Notes: generated by a model from the letters alone, not told the origin. Counted from the first letter of the stretch, positions 38,091 to 47,540 are shown. The stretch is 64,000 nucleotides of DNA from JALYYC01 sp963795805 (GCA_963795805.1 CAWCIV010000004.1:1178001-1242000); one strand, 5' to 3'. Translations and numbers: made by a program.

Positions 38091-38635
38091 TGCGGAAGCC
38101 CAAGAGTCGCGGCCAGGCGCTGGTCGAGCTGGCGCTCCTCGGACCAATGATTTTCTTGCTCCTGGTCTTTGTCTTCGATCTCGCCCGGGCCGCCGCCACC
38201 TGGGCGTCGCTCTCCGAGGCCGTCAGGGAAGGCTCTCGCGAGTCTGTCGTGATCGGTCAGGGAACCACGGCCACCGATGCATCGATCGTCAGCAGCACGA
38301 CGTTGTACGGCGTGAACATGAACCTGGCCGCCGCGCCAAACTGCCTGCACGGCCATACATCGGGCACGGTGACGACGGCTCCGTCGGCTGGAAACACCGG
38401 CTATATCTACATCGTCTCTGCGGCAAGCGGTCAGCCGAATGCGCCCCAGGGCGGAGCCGGTGGGACGGAAACGGCCGCTGCCGGTTGCAATGCCATCAAC
38501 GCTGCCGGCCTGGGCACGTATCCCCTGAAGGTCGTCGTCGTCTACAACTTCAAGCCCTTGACGCCATTTGCGAGCCAGTTCATGCCGGGCGGAATCACGA
38601 TGACGGTGAGCAGCACCATGAACACGGAGTTCTAA
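38090..38635 (+). CDS. TadE-like pseudopilin (module B, second)
   Basis: This TadE-type protein (181 aa) starts with GQALVELALLGPMIFLLLVF, continues FDLARAAATWASLSEAVREG and ends PLTPFASQFMPGGITMTVS, the same plan as the second copy in module A. A membrane helix is followed by a small, Ala/Gly-rich exported domain with two Cys. ATG 38090 overlaps the previous stop. Its expected partner, the TadG-like protein, begins three bases after its stop. Confidence 0.85.
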   Translation: MRKPKSRGQALVELALLGPMIFLLLVFVFDLARAAATWASLSEAVREGSRESVVIGQGTTATDASIVSSTTLYGVNMNLAAAPNCLHGHTSGTVTTAPSAGNTGYIYIVSAASGQPNAPQGGAGGTETAAAGCNAINAAGLGTYPLKVVVVYNFKPLTPFASQFMPGGITMTVSSTMNTEF

Positions 38636-38638
38636 GCC

Positions 38639-40153
38639 ATGATCATCAGGTTTCGGCGTCGCAGGCTCGCTGGGCAAGCCATCATCGTCTTCGTGCTGTC
38701 GATCCTTGTCCTAACAGGTCTCCTTGCCGTCGGCGTTGACGGCGGCATGATTTACCTGGACAAGCGCCGCTTGCAAAATGCGGCCGACGCGGGCGCCCTC
38801 GCGGGCGGCGATGCGGCGGAAAGCCTTCCGTTGCGGACGTATAATGTCGCGCACCAGGCCGCGTTGAACCAGATTTACCACAACCTCTTCCCGGGGACGG
38901 CGGTCCCAACGGTCCCCACCTCGGCCGCCGCCACCTACACCACCACGGCGCAGTCGGGTTCCTACCAGTTCGTGCTTACGGCTAACATCGCGACCGCCGG
39001 CTGGGACACGTATCGCGTCGTGATCAACCATGCGTACCGCTTCCTCGCCGCGCAAGCGCTCGGCTTCGGGGCATCCAACTGCACCCTGGGCGGAACAACG
39101 ACGAACGCCGCACTCTGCCTTCAGGCGCACGCCAAAATGCTGGCTGGAACGTATCCGTTCGCCCTCATCCTGCTCGACGACCAGAACCCCAGTTATGAAA
39201 ATCTCCAGATGAACGGAAGCCCGTCGAAGCTGATCCTCCATGACGGCGGGTCGAAGGGGGGCGCGTTCTCCAACGAGAGCATGACCACGGGCGGCTCGAT
39301 CATCTTCAACCCGTGCGGCGGCTCCGGGGATCTCTGGGCAGTCAACGAAAGCGTGGCAGGAAGCACCGCTATCCCGACCAAGTCGAGTGGCCACTACGGC
39401 GACACCGGCGTCTACCCGTCCTGCATGTCCAACGCGACATATCTGCCATATCCAAAGACCTCGACGAAGATCCCATTCCCCTCCTACCCGGAGCCCGCGG
39501 TGACCGGCCCGACCTACACGCCGAACCTGACCGCGTCGGGCGGCACCTACTATCTCTGCCCGGGGACATACTCGGGAACGTTGAGCGAAAGCTCGCCCGG
39601 GTCGACGATCATTCTCTATCCCGGTGTCTACCGGTTCACGGCGTCGATTGCGATGTCGCTCTCCGGCGGCTCGCTGCGCGGCGCCCTCGCCAGCGACTAC
39701 CCGATCCCGGGCGCGGCGACCTCCGTCAACTGCACGGGCTACAACACCAGCACCGCCCCGTCCGACCTGGGGCTCATCCTGGAGCTCAAGCCGCCGGACT
39801 GCACCACGAGCGGGTTCGCGGTGAGCGGTGGCTCGACCACCATCACGTTGCGCCCGAGCGCCCGCTATAACAACATCAGTTTCTATATCGAGACGATCGG
39901 GCCTTACCCGAACTTCGGCTGCTCCTCCGCAACGCCGGAGGGTACCCATGAAGTCAATGTCTCGGGGCAGGCGTCGCTCAATATCTACGGCGCGTTCTAT
40001 GGGCCTGGCGACAACATGTTCTTCTGCGGAAACGGCTCAGGCTATGGGGTCGGCCAGATCGTTGCCTGGACCATGACCATCTGCGGTAACGGGACGATCG
40101 ACGAGCACTACAACCCGGCCTACCTGCCGTACTTCCGCGGTCTGATCGAATAG
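38639..40153 (+). CDS. TadG-like pilus assembly protein (module B)
   Basis: The 504-residue protein begins GQAIIVFVLSILVLTGLLAV, then GVDGGMIYLDKRRLQNAADAGALAGGDAAESL, the Tad-G N-terminus. The exported part has the same CPGTYSG, LYPGVYRF, and Y-GPGDNM themes as the module A protein, so the two are paralogues. Several Cys suggest disulfides. It closes the second triplet. The EamA transporter gene follows after 23 bases and may be read through. Confidence 0.8.
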   Translation: MIIRFRRRRLAGQAIIVFVLSILVLTGLLAVGVDGGMIYLDKRRLQNAADAGALAGGDAAESLPLRTYNVAHQAALNQIYHNLFPGTAVPTVPTSAAATYTTTAQSGSYQFVLTANIATAGWDTYRVVINHAYRFLAAQALGFGASNCTLGGTTTNAALCLQAHAKMLAGTYPFALILLDDQNPSYENLQMNGSPSKLILHDGGSKGGAFSNESMTTGGSIIFNPCGGSGDLWAVNESVAGSTAIPTKSSGHYGDTGVYPSCMSNATYLPYPKTSTKIPFPSYPEPAVTGPTYTPNLTASGGTYYLCPGTYSGTLSESSPGSTIILYPGVYRFTASIAMSLSGGSLRGALASDYPIPGAATSVNCTGYNTSTAPSDLGLILELKPPDCTTSGFAVSGGSTTITLRPSARYNNISFYIETIGPYPNFGCSSATPEGTHEVNVSGQASLNIYGAFYGPGDNMFFCGNGSGYGVGQIVAWTMTICGNGTIDEHYNPAYLPYFRGLIE

Positions 40154-40176
40154 ATTCTGATTCGTACAATCGCCTG

Positions 40177-41115
40177 GTGCCAGCCCCCACCGGGAATCGA
40201 GACGCGGTGGGCGTCGCGCTCGTCATCGCATCGGCCTGCTCGTTCGGTTCGCTGGGCATCTTCGGGAAGCTGGCCTACCGGCTCGGCCTGACGACGCCGC
40301 AGCTGCTCACCTATCGTTTCGCGCTCGCCGCCGCCCTGCTCTGGCTGGCGACGGCCGTGCTGCGGCAGCCGCTGCCGCCGCGGCGGAGCCTCGTCGGGCT
40401 GATCCTGATGGGGGGCGCCGGTTACGTCGGCCAGTCGGCCTGCTACTTCAGTGCGCTGCATTACATTCCGGCATCGACAAACGCGCTTTTGCTCTACACG
40501 TATCCCGTTGTCGTCACACTGCTTGCGGCGTTCCTCTTCCATGAGTCTCTAGGCTGGCCGAAATTGGCCGCGGTCGCGGTCGCCTTCGTGGGGACGATGC
40601 TGGTCGTCGATGTCCAGGTCCATGCCGCGCCCCCGATCGGCATTGCGCTGAGCCTGGGCTCGGCCGCGTTCTACACGGGATATATCCTGGGCGGCAGCCG
40701 GCTGTTGCCCGGACTACCACCCGTGGCGAGCACCGCGACCATCATGTCGGCGGCCGCCGTCGTCTGGGGCGCCGTGGCCACGGCGACCGGTCAACTGGGC
40801 GTCGCGTGGACGGGGCCGCGCGTGACCTTGCTGGCCGGCTTTGTCGTGATTGGCACGACCATCCCCATCTTCACGTTCATCCTGGGCCTGCGGTTGGTCG
40901 GCCCCTCGCGCGCGTCGATCCTGAGCACGTTCGAGCCGGTCAGTTCGGTGCTTCTCGCCGTTGTCGTCCTTGGCGAAGGCGGCAGCGCACTGCAGTACGC
41001 CGGCGGCGCATTGATCGTCCTGTCCGTCCTATTGCTCGAAGGTCCTGGGTGGCGTGCCTCGCGCGTGCTCAGGAGCGCCACCGAGAATAAACTATCCGCG
41101 GCGCCGCCCCCTTAG
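40177..41115 (+). CDS. EamA/DMT-superfamily transporter
   Basis: This ten-helix membrane protein of 312 aa has two EamA repeats. The first begins around VGVALVIASACSFGSLGIFG and has YTYPVVVTLLAAFLFHE. The second begins around IGIALSLGSAAFYTGYILGG and ends with STFEPVSSVLLAVVVLGEG. Members export metabolites or amino acids; the substrate here is not evident. The start is GTG 40177. The last codons and the stop lie within the first ten bases of the tRNA-Arg gene, an unusual but minor overlap; an earlier functional end cannot be shown. Confidence 0.87.
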   Translation: MPAPTGNRDAVGVALVIASACSFGSLGIFGKLAYRLGLTTPQLLTYRFALAAALLWLATAVLRQPLPPRRSLVGLILMGGAGYVGQSACYFSALHYIPASTNALLLYTYPVVVTLLAAFLFHESLGWPKLAAVAVAFVGTMLVVDVQVHAAPPIGIALSLGSAAFYTGYILGGSRLLPGLPPVASTATIMSAAAVVWGAVATATGQLGVAWTGPRVTLLAGFVVIGTTIPIFTFILGLRLVGPSRASILSTFEPVSSVLLAVVVLGEGGSALQYAGGALIVLSVLLLEGPGWRASRVLRSATENKLSAAPPP

Positions 41116-41179
41116 CTCAGTGGACCAGAGCGGGTGCCTTCTAAGCACTAGGCCGCAGGTTCGAATCCTGCAGGGGGCG
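41106..41179 (+). tRNA. tRNA-Arg (anticodon UCU)
   Basis: A full cloverleaf can be drawn: acceptor stem GCCCCCT with AGGGGGC, D-arm from TAGCTCAGTGG, anticodon stem GGTGC/GCACT around the loop CTTCTAA (anticodon TCT), and T-arm GCAGG-TTCGAAT-CCTGC. The discriminator is G and the CCA is not encoded. It reads AGA codons, rare in this GC-rich genome. A tRNA followed by a lineage-specific cluster is a classical integration position, but no att repeat or integrase is seen here. Confidence 0.95.
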
Positions 41180-41699
41180 CATCCCGGTTTCAAGGGCGCA
41201 TCCCCGGCGCGTCAGCGCTCGCGGCGTGCGGTGACGACCACGAGGGGTTTGCGCAGTGCGCTCGTTGAGGGCGAGGATTTCCGCTTTCGTGCACGAGGCG
41301 AATGTCCGCGCGTCCTGCGCGTTCTGAATGTTCAAACCCTGCCGGGGCACAGACGTTCGCCCACGCGCCATCTGGACTCGACCGTCTCGACAGACGATGC
41401 ATTAACGCTGGCAAAGGCATCATGCAGCCTCCTGACGTGCTCGCTGAGCATTGGTCCATGACATCCGCCGGCAAGTCTCTCACTTTGCGTGACACAAAAA
41501 CTGCGCTCCGTGTTCAGGGCGACTGTATGCGACAACAATATTGACAAGCAGCGGTCGACGAGTACTCTGGCTGAGTAGCAAGCGGGCGCGGCAGTAAGGC
41601 ATAAGCAGCAGGACTCGTAGGGGATAGACACAGGTGACGCCAGGAGGGCGAAGCCTGCGATCCGACTCAAGCGGGACCGACTGGAGAGGGGATGCCAGT
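41180..41699 (+). promoter_or_regulatory. Intergenic region with a sigma-70-like promoter (41541-41568)
   Basis: No convincing gene lies in these 520 bases. TTGACA (41541-41546), a 16-base spacer and TACTCT (41563-41568) form a promoter candidate for the regulator gene, leaving a leader of about 125 bases. Short frames on the minus strand are proline/arginine-rich shadows. No tRNA, repeat or att site was found. Confidence 0.4.
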
Positions 41700-44597
41700 A
41701 TGGTGATCGGGGGGTCCACCGCCGTCGTATCGGCGAAGGTGGTCGTGCCACTGGGCCAATCGCTTGCCCGCGAACGCATCGATGCCCTGCTCGCTCGGAT
41801 CTGGCAGTATCGCGTCGGCCTCGTGGTCGCACCGGCCGGCTCGGGCAAGAGCACGTTGCTGGCTCGCTTTGCCGCCTCAGCCAGTGTCCCGGTCGCGTGG
41901 TACCGTGCCGAGAGCTGGGACGCGAAGACCAGCACGCTACTGAATCACCTGGAGCGCGCGCTGGTGAGTGCGCTGGGCGATCTGCCCCGCGGTTGGCACT
42001 CGGTGGAAACTGCGGCGCAAGCCCTGGAGGCATGGCCCGGCAAGCGCGCCTTGCTCGTGATCGATGACCTGCACAGCCTCGAGGATAGCCCGGCCGAGCA
42101 GACGCTCGAGCGCCTGATCGACTACGCCCCGCCGAGCATCACCTTCTTGATCGGCTCGCGGGCGTTGCCCGGCTTCAATCTCTCGCGACTGCGCGTCTCG
42201 GGCGCCCTGCTCGAAATCGGCACCGAAGACCTGCGCTTCAGATCCTGGGAGGTCGAGCGGCTGTTCCGCGATTTCTATCGCGAGCCGCTGCCACCGGAAG
42301 AGCTCGCTGACCTCGCGCGGCGGACCGAGGGCTGGGCCGCCGGGCTGCAACTATTCCACCTGGCCACGCACGGCAAGCCCGCTCACGAGCGCCGTCGAAT
42401 CCTCAAAGCACTGGGCGTGCGCTCGCGCCTGACGCGTGAGTACCTGACGCGCAACGTGCTCGAGCAGCTGCCGCCGGACCTGCGTCGATTCCTGGTGGGC
42501 ACCTGCGTGCTCGGCCGCTTGAGCGGAACTCTCTGTGATGCCTTCCTCGAGCGGACCGGGAGCGACCAGCTGCTCCAGGAGCTGGAGCGACGGCAGATCT
42601 TTACCTCGGCGACGGACGACCACGGGGGCTATCGGTATCACGAAGTCCTGCGCTCACATCTGGAGCAGGTGCTGGTCGAGGAGCTCGGCGAGGTCCGGGC
42701 GCAGTCGACCTACCGCCGCGCGGGTCTGTTGCTGGAAAGCAGCGGCGCGTTCCCTGAAGCGGTGCAGGCCTATTCGCGCGGCGAAGACTGGGAGGCGGTC
42801 GACCGGCTGCTCCGCAGCCAGGGCGGCGAGTTGTTGGAAGGTCCAGACACCTGGATCGATGCGCTTCCCCCGGCGCTGTTGCGTCAGGATCCGTGGCTGC
42901 TGCTGGGAAGCGCGCGGCGCCACCGGGCCGAGGGCCGCTGGCGCGAGGCGATCGACGCCTACCATCGCGCTGAGAAAGGCTTCGGCTCGACCGAGGCGGG
43001 ATTGATCTGCCAGACGGAGCGCAAAGCGCTCGCCGGCTGGCTCGAGCCGGCGCCCATGCCCGGCACGGATTGGGCGGGCGTGCTCCGCCGCGCCGTGTCG
43101 CACGATCCCCTCGGTGCCAAGCATCTGGCCGGACAGCTGCCCGAGGCGACCGGCAAGCTGGCCTCCGGCATCGTCTGCCTGCTGGCCGGGCAGATGGAGC
43201 AGGCGCGCCGTTACCTGAACACGGCGGCGGAGAGTCGCGACGCGACCGATGCCCTGGCGACCGCGGCCCGCCTATGGGCGGGCGTCGCCGCCTTGATGGG
43301 TGGTGATCTGCAGGGCGTGTTCGATCTCGAGCAGGCGGCGGACGACGCCGAAGGCCTCGGCCTCGGCTGGCTGGCCCGGCTCGCTCGCGCCGCCCTCGTC
43401 CTCACCTTGCGTCCGGGCAGCATGGCCGACGCCGATGCGATCCGGAATCTGTGCGAACGCGAAGGTGACCGATGGGGTAGCGCGCTGGTCATCCTGATGC
43501 AGGGATGGGCCGCGGTCTACGCCAATGAGAGTGCCGTCACGATCCTCGAGCCGGCGCCGGATATGTTCCGCCAGCTCGGGGCCGGCGTCCTGGAGGCCTG
43601 GTCCCGGGCGCTGCTCTCGCTCGCCCTTGCCCGCCTGGGTGCGCCAGAAGCGCGCGAGGTCGCGCTGCAGGCCGAGCACCTTGCCCGCTACAGTGGCACG
43701 CCCGGGGCGCGCTATTTCCCCTACCTGGCACTGGCCGAGACGGAAACGGATCGCGCGGCCGAGTACCAGGGATTGGCGAGTGCCGTGCGGGACGAGTGCC
43801 GGATCGCCTCGTTCGCGATCTTTGCACCGGCTCCCGCCAACGTCATCGCCATCACGCCGGGCCGGGCAGTGCCGTCGCTCAGCGTCCGTTGTTTTGGCGG
43901 CTTTGCGATCGCGATCAAAGGTGGGCCCGTCGATCTCTCGGCGATCAAGCCGCGGGCTCGTGCCGTCCTTCGACTGCTGGCCGTCCATGCCGGGAACGCG
44001 GTCCACCGCGAGGTGCTGCAACTCGCCTTCTGGCCGGACGCCGATTCAGACACCGGAGCGCGCAACCTGCATGTGGCCGTGTCCTCGCTGCGGCAGTTGC
44101 TCGAGCCCGGCGTGATGCGCGGCGGGTCGTCGTTCTTGCTGCGCGAAGGCGACGCCTACCGGCTGGCGGTTCCGCCGGATGCGGATATCGACCTGCTCCA
44201 ATTTTCGCGTGCGCTCGCGGCCGGCCGGGTGGCCAGGCTTCGCGGTGAGATGGATGCGGCGATCGGCTATTTCCAGCAGACTCTCGATCTGTATGGCGGC
44301 GATCTCCTTGCCGAGGACGGTCCCGCGGAGTGGGTCATCGAGCCGCGGGAGCGATATCGCGGCGGCGCCATGGAAGCGGCGCAGGGCCTGGCCGAGATCC
44401 TGCTGAAGCGCAACGATCCCGCCGCCGCGGCGCAGGCGTGCGCCACCGGGCTCTGGATCGACCGGCTACATGACCCACTCTGGCGCCTGCTGATCGAGGC
44501 GCGCGAGCGCGCCGGCGATTCAGTGGCGGCCAGCCGTGCCCGTCGAGACTACGACCGGGTCCGGCAGGAGCTCGGGCTGAGCGCCAGCGCCCGATAA
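41700..44597 (+). CDS. MalT-like ATPase regulator with C-terminal SARP/BTAD domain
   Basis: The 965-residue protein has a STAND-type NTPase near the N-terminus: Walker A APAGSGKST at about residues 44-52, Walker B around ALLVIDDLHSLED. A helical TPR-like middle follows. At the C-terminus, from about residue 723, is an OmpR-like winged helix (LSVRCFGGFAIAIKGG, AVLRLLAVHAGNAVHREVL) joined to a bacterial transcriptional activation domain. Such large activators switch on specialised clusters when a ligand or partner binds. ATG 41700 follows GAGAGGGG; an upstream GTG at 41634 is possible. It converges on the contractile injection operon seven bases away and could control it. Confidence 0.85.
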   Translation: MVIGGSTAVVSAKVVVPLGQSLARERIDALLARIWQYRVGLVVAPAGSGKSTLLARFAASASVPVAWYRAESWDAKTSTLLNHLERALVSALGDLPRGWHSVETAAQALEAWPGKRALLVIDDLHSLEDSPAEQTLERLIDYAPPSITFLIGSRALPGFNLSRLRVSGALLEIGTEDLRFRSWEVERLFRDFYREPLPPEELADLARRTEGWAAGLQLFHLATHGKPAHERRRILKALGVRSRLTREYLTRNVLEQLPPDLRRFLVGTCVLGRLSGTLCDAFLERTGSDQLLQELERRQIFTSATDDHGGYRYHEVLRSHLEQVLVEELGEVRAQSTYRRAGLLLESSGAFPEAVQAYSRGEDWEAVDRLLRSQGGELLEGPDTWIDALPPALLRQDPWLLLGSARRHRAEGRWREAIDAYHRAEKGFGSTEAGLICQTERKALAGWLEPAPMPGTDWAGVLRRAVSHDPLGAKHLAGQLPEATGKLASGIVCLLAGQMEQARRYLNTAAESRDATDALATAARLWAGVAALMGGDLQGVFDLEQAADDAEGLGLGWLARLARAALVLTLRPGSMADADAIRNLCEREGDRWGSALVILMQGWAAVYANESAVTILEPAPDMFRQLGAGVLEAWSRALLSLALARLGAPEAREVALQAEHLARYSGTPGARYFPYLALAETETDRAAEYQGLASAVRDECRIASFAIFAPAPANVIAITPGRAVPSLSVRCFGGFAIAIKGGPVDLSAIKPRARAVLRLLAVHAGNAVHREVLQLAFWPDADSDTGARNLHVAVSSLRQLLEPGVMRGGSSFLLREGDAYRLAVPPDADIDLLQFSRALAAGRVARLRGEMDAAIGYFQQTLDLYGGDLLAEDGPAEWVIEPRERYRGGAMEAAQGLAEILLKRNDPAAAAQACATGLWIDRLHDPLWRLLIEARERAGDSVAASRARRDYDRVRQELGLSASAR

Positions 44598-44604
44598 GTC
44601 GGGG

Positions 44605-45396
44605 CTACCCGGCCTCGGGTGGTCGTTGTGGGGGCGGCGCTGGCTGATCTTTGGACGTCCGGGTGGCGATTGGGAATGGGCCGGAATTGGCCGGCACCCC
44701 GAGGACGATGGTGTTGCCAGACGATACGCCGAGCTGTTGGATCAGCCTCAATTGCATCAGGGCCGGATTGTCTTCCAGCATCTTCGCGGCGTTGGCCAGG
44801 TTGCGGAGCGCCGCCGTCTCGCCACGGGCGCGCTCAAGCGCCGCCTGGCCTTCTTTCTGGGCCAGGGCAACCTGCGAATAGACCTTCTTGAGCTCGCCGG
44901 GGAGGATCAGGTCTTTCAGATTGACGGCGTCGATCTGCAGCCCGAATTCTTCCGCGGGCTTTGACGTCAATGCCAGGAGCTGCTCGCCGAGGCCGCGTCG
45001 ATTCCCGAGTAACTGATCGCCGGTCGTCCCGGAGACGATCTCACGCAGCGCGAGCTGAAGCACCTGGTACAGCGCTTGCTGGTAGTCCTCGACGTTGTTG
45101 ATCGCGGTCTCTGGGTGCACGACGTGATACCGGCAGGCGAGGCTCAGCCTGAAGCTCACTCCGTCGGCGGCAATCACCTCCTGGCCGGGTATGGACTGAA
45201 GGCGCGGCCGCAGGTCAACCCTGGTCATGGTCTGGGTCGGCCGGAACAGCCAGTACTGGCCGGGACCGAGTCGGCGAACGAAGCGCCCATTTGAGTAAAG
45301 CAGCCCGGCCTGGAATTCAATAACGACCGCACGCCGAAACAACAACAGCGCGGCGAGAATCACCAGCACGGCGATGAGAATCAGCGCTTCCGGCAT
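44605..45396 (-). CDS. SPFH-domain (stomatin/slipin-like) membrane protein
   Basis: The 263-residue protein has an N-terminal membrane helix (ALILIAVLVILAALLLF), then an SPFH domain (VVIEFQAGLLYSNGRFVRRL, VDLRPRLQSIPGQEVIAADG, IVSGTTGDQLLGNR) and a coiled-coil segment (ALAQKEGQAALERARGETAA). A Pro-rich tail ends it. Stomatin-like proteins build membrane microdomains and scaffolds. It is the last gene on the minus strand behind the injection-system operon, after a 250-base gap, so co-transcription is uncertain. It may help place the injection machine at the membrane, but this is inference. Confidence 0.83.
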   Translation of the reverse strand: MPEALILIAVLVILAALLLFRRAVVIEFQAGLLYSNGRFVRRLGPGQYWLFRPTQTMTRVDLRPRLQSIPGQEVIAADGVSFRLSLACRYHVVHPETAINNVEDYQQALYQVLQLALREIVSGTTGDQLLGNRRGLGEQLLALTSKPAEEFGLQIDAVNLKDLILPGELKKVYSQVALAQKEGQAALERARGETAALRNLANAAKMLEDNPALMQLRLIQQLGVSSGNTIVLGVPANSGPFPIATRTSKDQPAPPPQRPPEAG

Positions 45397-45645
45397 CGAT
45401 TACCTCCAACGCAGATTCGGGTCCCGCCCCGAGGGCCCGAGCCGAGCGGCGGAGGTCTCAACCTGCAGAGCCGCCCATCTCGTTGCGTTGCCGCGTGCCC
45501 CCGAGACAGAACCGTTGGGAGTCGAACCCTTTGCACCAGGTGGGAAGAGCCGACACGCAAAGCCAGTCAGGAAGACCTGGCCGGCTGCTTGCTTGATCCC
45601 GCGCCGATTCTAAGCCATTTGCCGGCATCGATCACGCCGCGGCGG
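45397..45645 (-). other. Gap without a recognised gene
   Basis: The 249 bases between the SPFH gene and the zinc-ribbon gene hold no supported gene on either strand. A stretch on the minus strand resembles a tRNA T-arm (GGGTTCGACTCCC, around 45520) but no matching acceptor or anticodon stem exists. It may carry the promoter of the SPFH gene. Confidence 0.4.
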
Positions 45646-46941
45646 TCAATTCTTTGTCTTGAATTCCACCTCGGCAATCGCGACGGACGATGGGGCCGCG
45701 CCGGCCGGCGCCCAGGTCGACATGATATGGACCTCAACGGACGTGACCTGCTTGGTGTCGATCGGATTGAATTGGGTCTTGCTGTTCGTGTCGGCCAGGG
45801 TGACGTCGGTCGCGTCGCCGTTCGAGAAGACCAGGTGAACCTGGTGCGGTCGCGGTTGGGCCACGAACTGGTCCTGGGGCGCGGTCCCCACTGCGCCCGA
45901 CAGAAAACCAATCTCGGCGAGGTCCACCGGACCGCTGAACCGAAGCACCAGCACCGGCGCCCGATCACCCGCGCTCGCCGCCCAGTACGTGTTACTGAAC
46001 GTGTCGATGGCGAGGCTCGGCAGATGGCCCGGAATCGAGGTCGTTGCGCTGGCGCCGACCGGGTGCACCGGATCGTAGTTTGGATGGACGACTTTTCGAA
46101 CCGTCGTCACGGCGGCCGTGATCCGGGTGACGGCGGCTGCATGAAATGGTGGGATAAGCAAAAAGGCCAGCAGCCCGACGATGATGACCGCGGCAATCGC
46201 GAGTCGCACGACGCGACCAGCGGCGCCCTTGACATTGGGTCCGCCGACGCGGTTCGGGCGCCATCCAGCCTCGCGTTTCCTGCTGCCGAACACTCCGTTC
46301 AAGAATCGGCGGTACCAGGGGAGCTGGACCGCGATGGCTTCGGCCAGTTCGCTGCCGCACCGGCGGCAGAAGTGCCGGCTGGGATCGTTTCCCTCACCAC
46401 ACTGGCCGCAGATCAGGTCGCCGGGATGCCGGCGTGTTGCCGGCTCCATCGTGCGCGGTCCAGGCCGGGGGCGAACCATCGCCGGAGCGACCGAGGTCGG
46501 GCGGCGTGAGAGCGGCTCGTCAGAGCCCGGTTGCGGTGCCGGCGCCGAGGCCGGTGGCGGCGCGGACGCCGCGCCTGCCAGCACCGGCTCGGGAGTGGCC
46601 GTCGGGGCATACGCGGAGCTGACCGGGACGGACCGATATGCCGGAGTCTGCGTTGCGGCGGCGGCGGGCGCCGCTGGTGGCGCTGGCGCCGCTCCAGCCG
46701 TCGGGCCCGCTACTTCGGCCGCGGGCGCCGAGGCGGTCTCCTCGATGCCGACCGCTTGCTTGACGCGATCGATCAGGCCATGGCGTACCGGCTCGGGTTC
46801 CGGGGCCACCACCGGGGCGGGCGGGGGTTCCGGCTCGGCGACCGCGACGCGCTCGCCGGTCCATTCCAGGAATTTGCCGCACGAGCCGCAGAACGTGTCG
46901 TTGTCTTCGTTGTGGTGGCCGCATTGCTTACAGACGATCAA
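45646..46941 (-). CDS. Double zinc-ribbon membrane protein with discoidin-like C-terminal domain (eCIS-associated)
   Basis: The 431-residue protein begins with a zinc ribbon (Cys4, 7, 18, 21). A long Ala/Pro-rich linker follows, then a second zinc ribbon (CGQCGEGN with FCRRCG), one transmembrane helix (LAIAAVIIVGLLAFLLIPPF) and a beta-rich domain of about 140 residues resembling F5/8-type-C or NADase-type glycan-binding domains (IPGHLPSLAIDTFSNTYW, LVLRFSGPVDLAEIGFLSGA). Similar zinc-ribbon proteins accompany phage-tail-like clusters of actinobacteria. The topology would place the ribbons inside and the carbohydrate-binding-like domain outside. The start overlaps the tail protein gene by four bases, so it is part of the operon. 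Confidence 0.8.
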   Translation of the reverse strand: MIVCKQCGHHNEDNDTFCGSCGKFLEWTGERVAVAEPEPPPAPVVAPEPEPVRHGLIDRVKQAVGIEETASAPAAEVAGPTAGAAPAPPAAPAAAATQTPAYRSVPVSSAYAPTATPEPVLAGAASAPPPASAPAPQPGSDEPLSRRPTSVAPAMVRPRPGPRTMEPATRRHPGDLICGQCGEGNDPSRHFCRRCGSELAEAIAVQLPWYRRFLNGVFGSRKREAGWRPNRVGGPNVKGAAGRVVRLAIAAVIIVGLLAFLLIPPFHAAAVTRITAAVTTVRKVVHPNYDPVHPVGASATTSIPGHLPSLAIDTFSNTYWAASAGDRAPVLVLRFSGPVDLAEIGFLSGAVGTAPQDQFVAQPRPHQVHLVFSNGDATDVTLADTNSKTQFNPIDTKQVTSVEVHIMSTWAPAGAAPSSVAIAEVEFKTKN

Positions 46942-47540
46942 CCGGACGTCACCTCCACTGCATCCTTGACAGCTGCCCGCTTGACGACTTGGATCTTATG
47001 CGTGACATGCGCCGGCTTGGCCGCCGCGACGAGCGCCTCGAGCCTGGCCATGTTCATTGAGGTCGGATCATCGACCTCGACGCGGACCAGCACCGCGAAA
47101 TTGGGCGAGCCCGGGAAGGGCGCGCCAGCCGTGGTGGATGTCGCCAGGCCGCCGGTGTCTGTGATTTCGACCGTGCCACCGGTGAATACCTCGACGTGGG
47201 CTTTGAGCCCATTGGCTGTGCCGCGCATCCGGTAGAACTCGAAGGCGTTGGCGACCAGGGCCCGGCGCCGCTCCACGGACCAGGCCTCGTCGAGGGCCAG
47301 CCCGAACCACGATCCCAGCCAGTCAAGAAAATCCTCCGGAGCCAGCCACGGGTCCAGGTAGGCGTTCAGGTTGTCAAGCGTCGCGAAGATGGGCGCCAGG
47401 GCCGCATCGAACGCTGAGAGAAATCGCTGCGCGAAGTCATCCTCCTGGTAGAGCGACGGCAGGAACTGGCCGAGCGGGTGTGGCGATGCCAACGAGGCGA
47501 CCACGCCGCGCTTGCGCGCAGTGGGGGCCGCGGCGATCAT
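46938..47540 (-). CDS. Phage tail protein I-like baseplate protein (eCIS)
   Basis: The 200-residue product matches the family of phage tail proteins (gpI/TIGR02242 type) found near the end of contractile injection clusters. It has LGQFLPSLYQEDDFAQRFLS, LDPWLAPEDFLDWLGSWFGL and RRRALVANAFEFYRMRGTANG (one long segment, typical of these baseplate wedge proteins) and a C-terminal beta-rich part. It should join baseplate J in the wedge of the baseplate. The ATG overlaps the preceding gene and the stop overlaps the next, as throughout this operon. Confidence 0.82.
   Translation of the reverse strand: MIAAAPTARKRGVVASLASPHPLGQFLPSLYQEDDFAQRFLSAFDAALAPIFATLDNLNAYLDPWLAPEDFLDWLGSWFGLALDEAWSVERRRALVANAFEFYRMRGTANGLKAHVEVFTGGTVEITDTGGLATSTTAGAPFPGSPNFAVLVRVEVDDPTSMNMARLEALVAAAKPAHVTHKIQVVKRAAVKDAVEVTSG

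Noticed and set aside
41190..41495. Minus-strand 101-codon frame after the tRNA gene
   Set aside because: Its composition is Pro/Arg/Ala-rich without secondary-structure pattern or ribosome-binding site; it looks like a chance frame.
45510..45560. tRNA-like T-arm on the minus strand
   Set aside because: Only a three-base T-stem and a TTCGA loop match; no acceptor, D-arm or anticodon stem can be formed.
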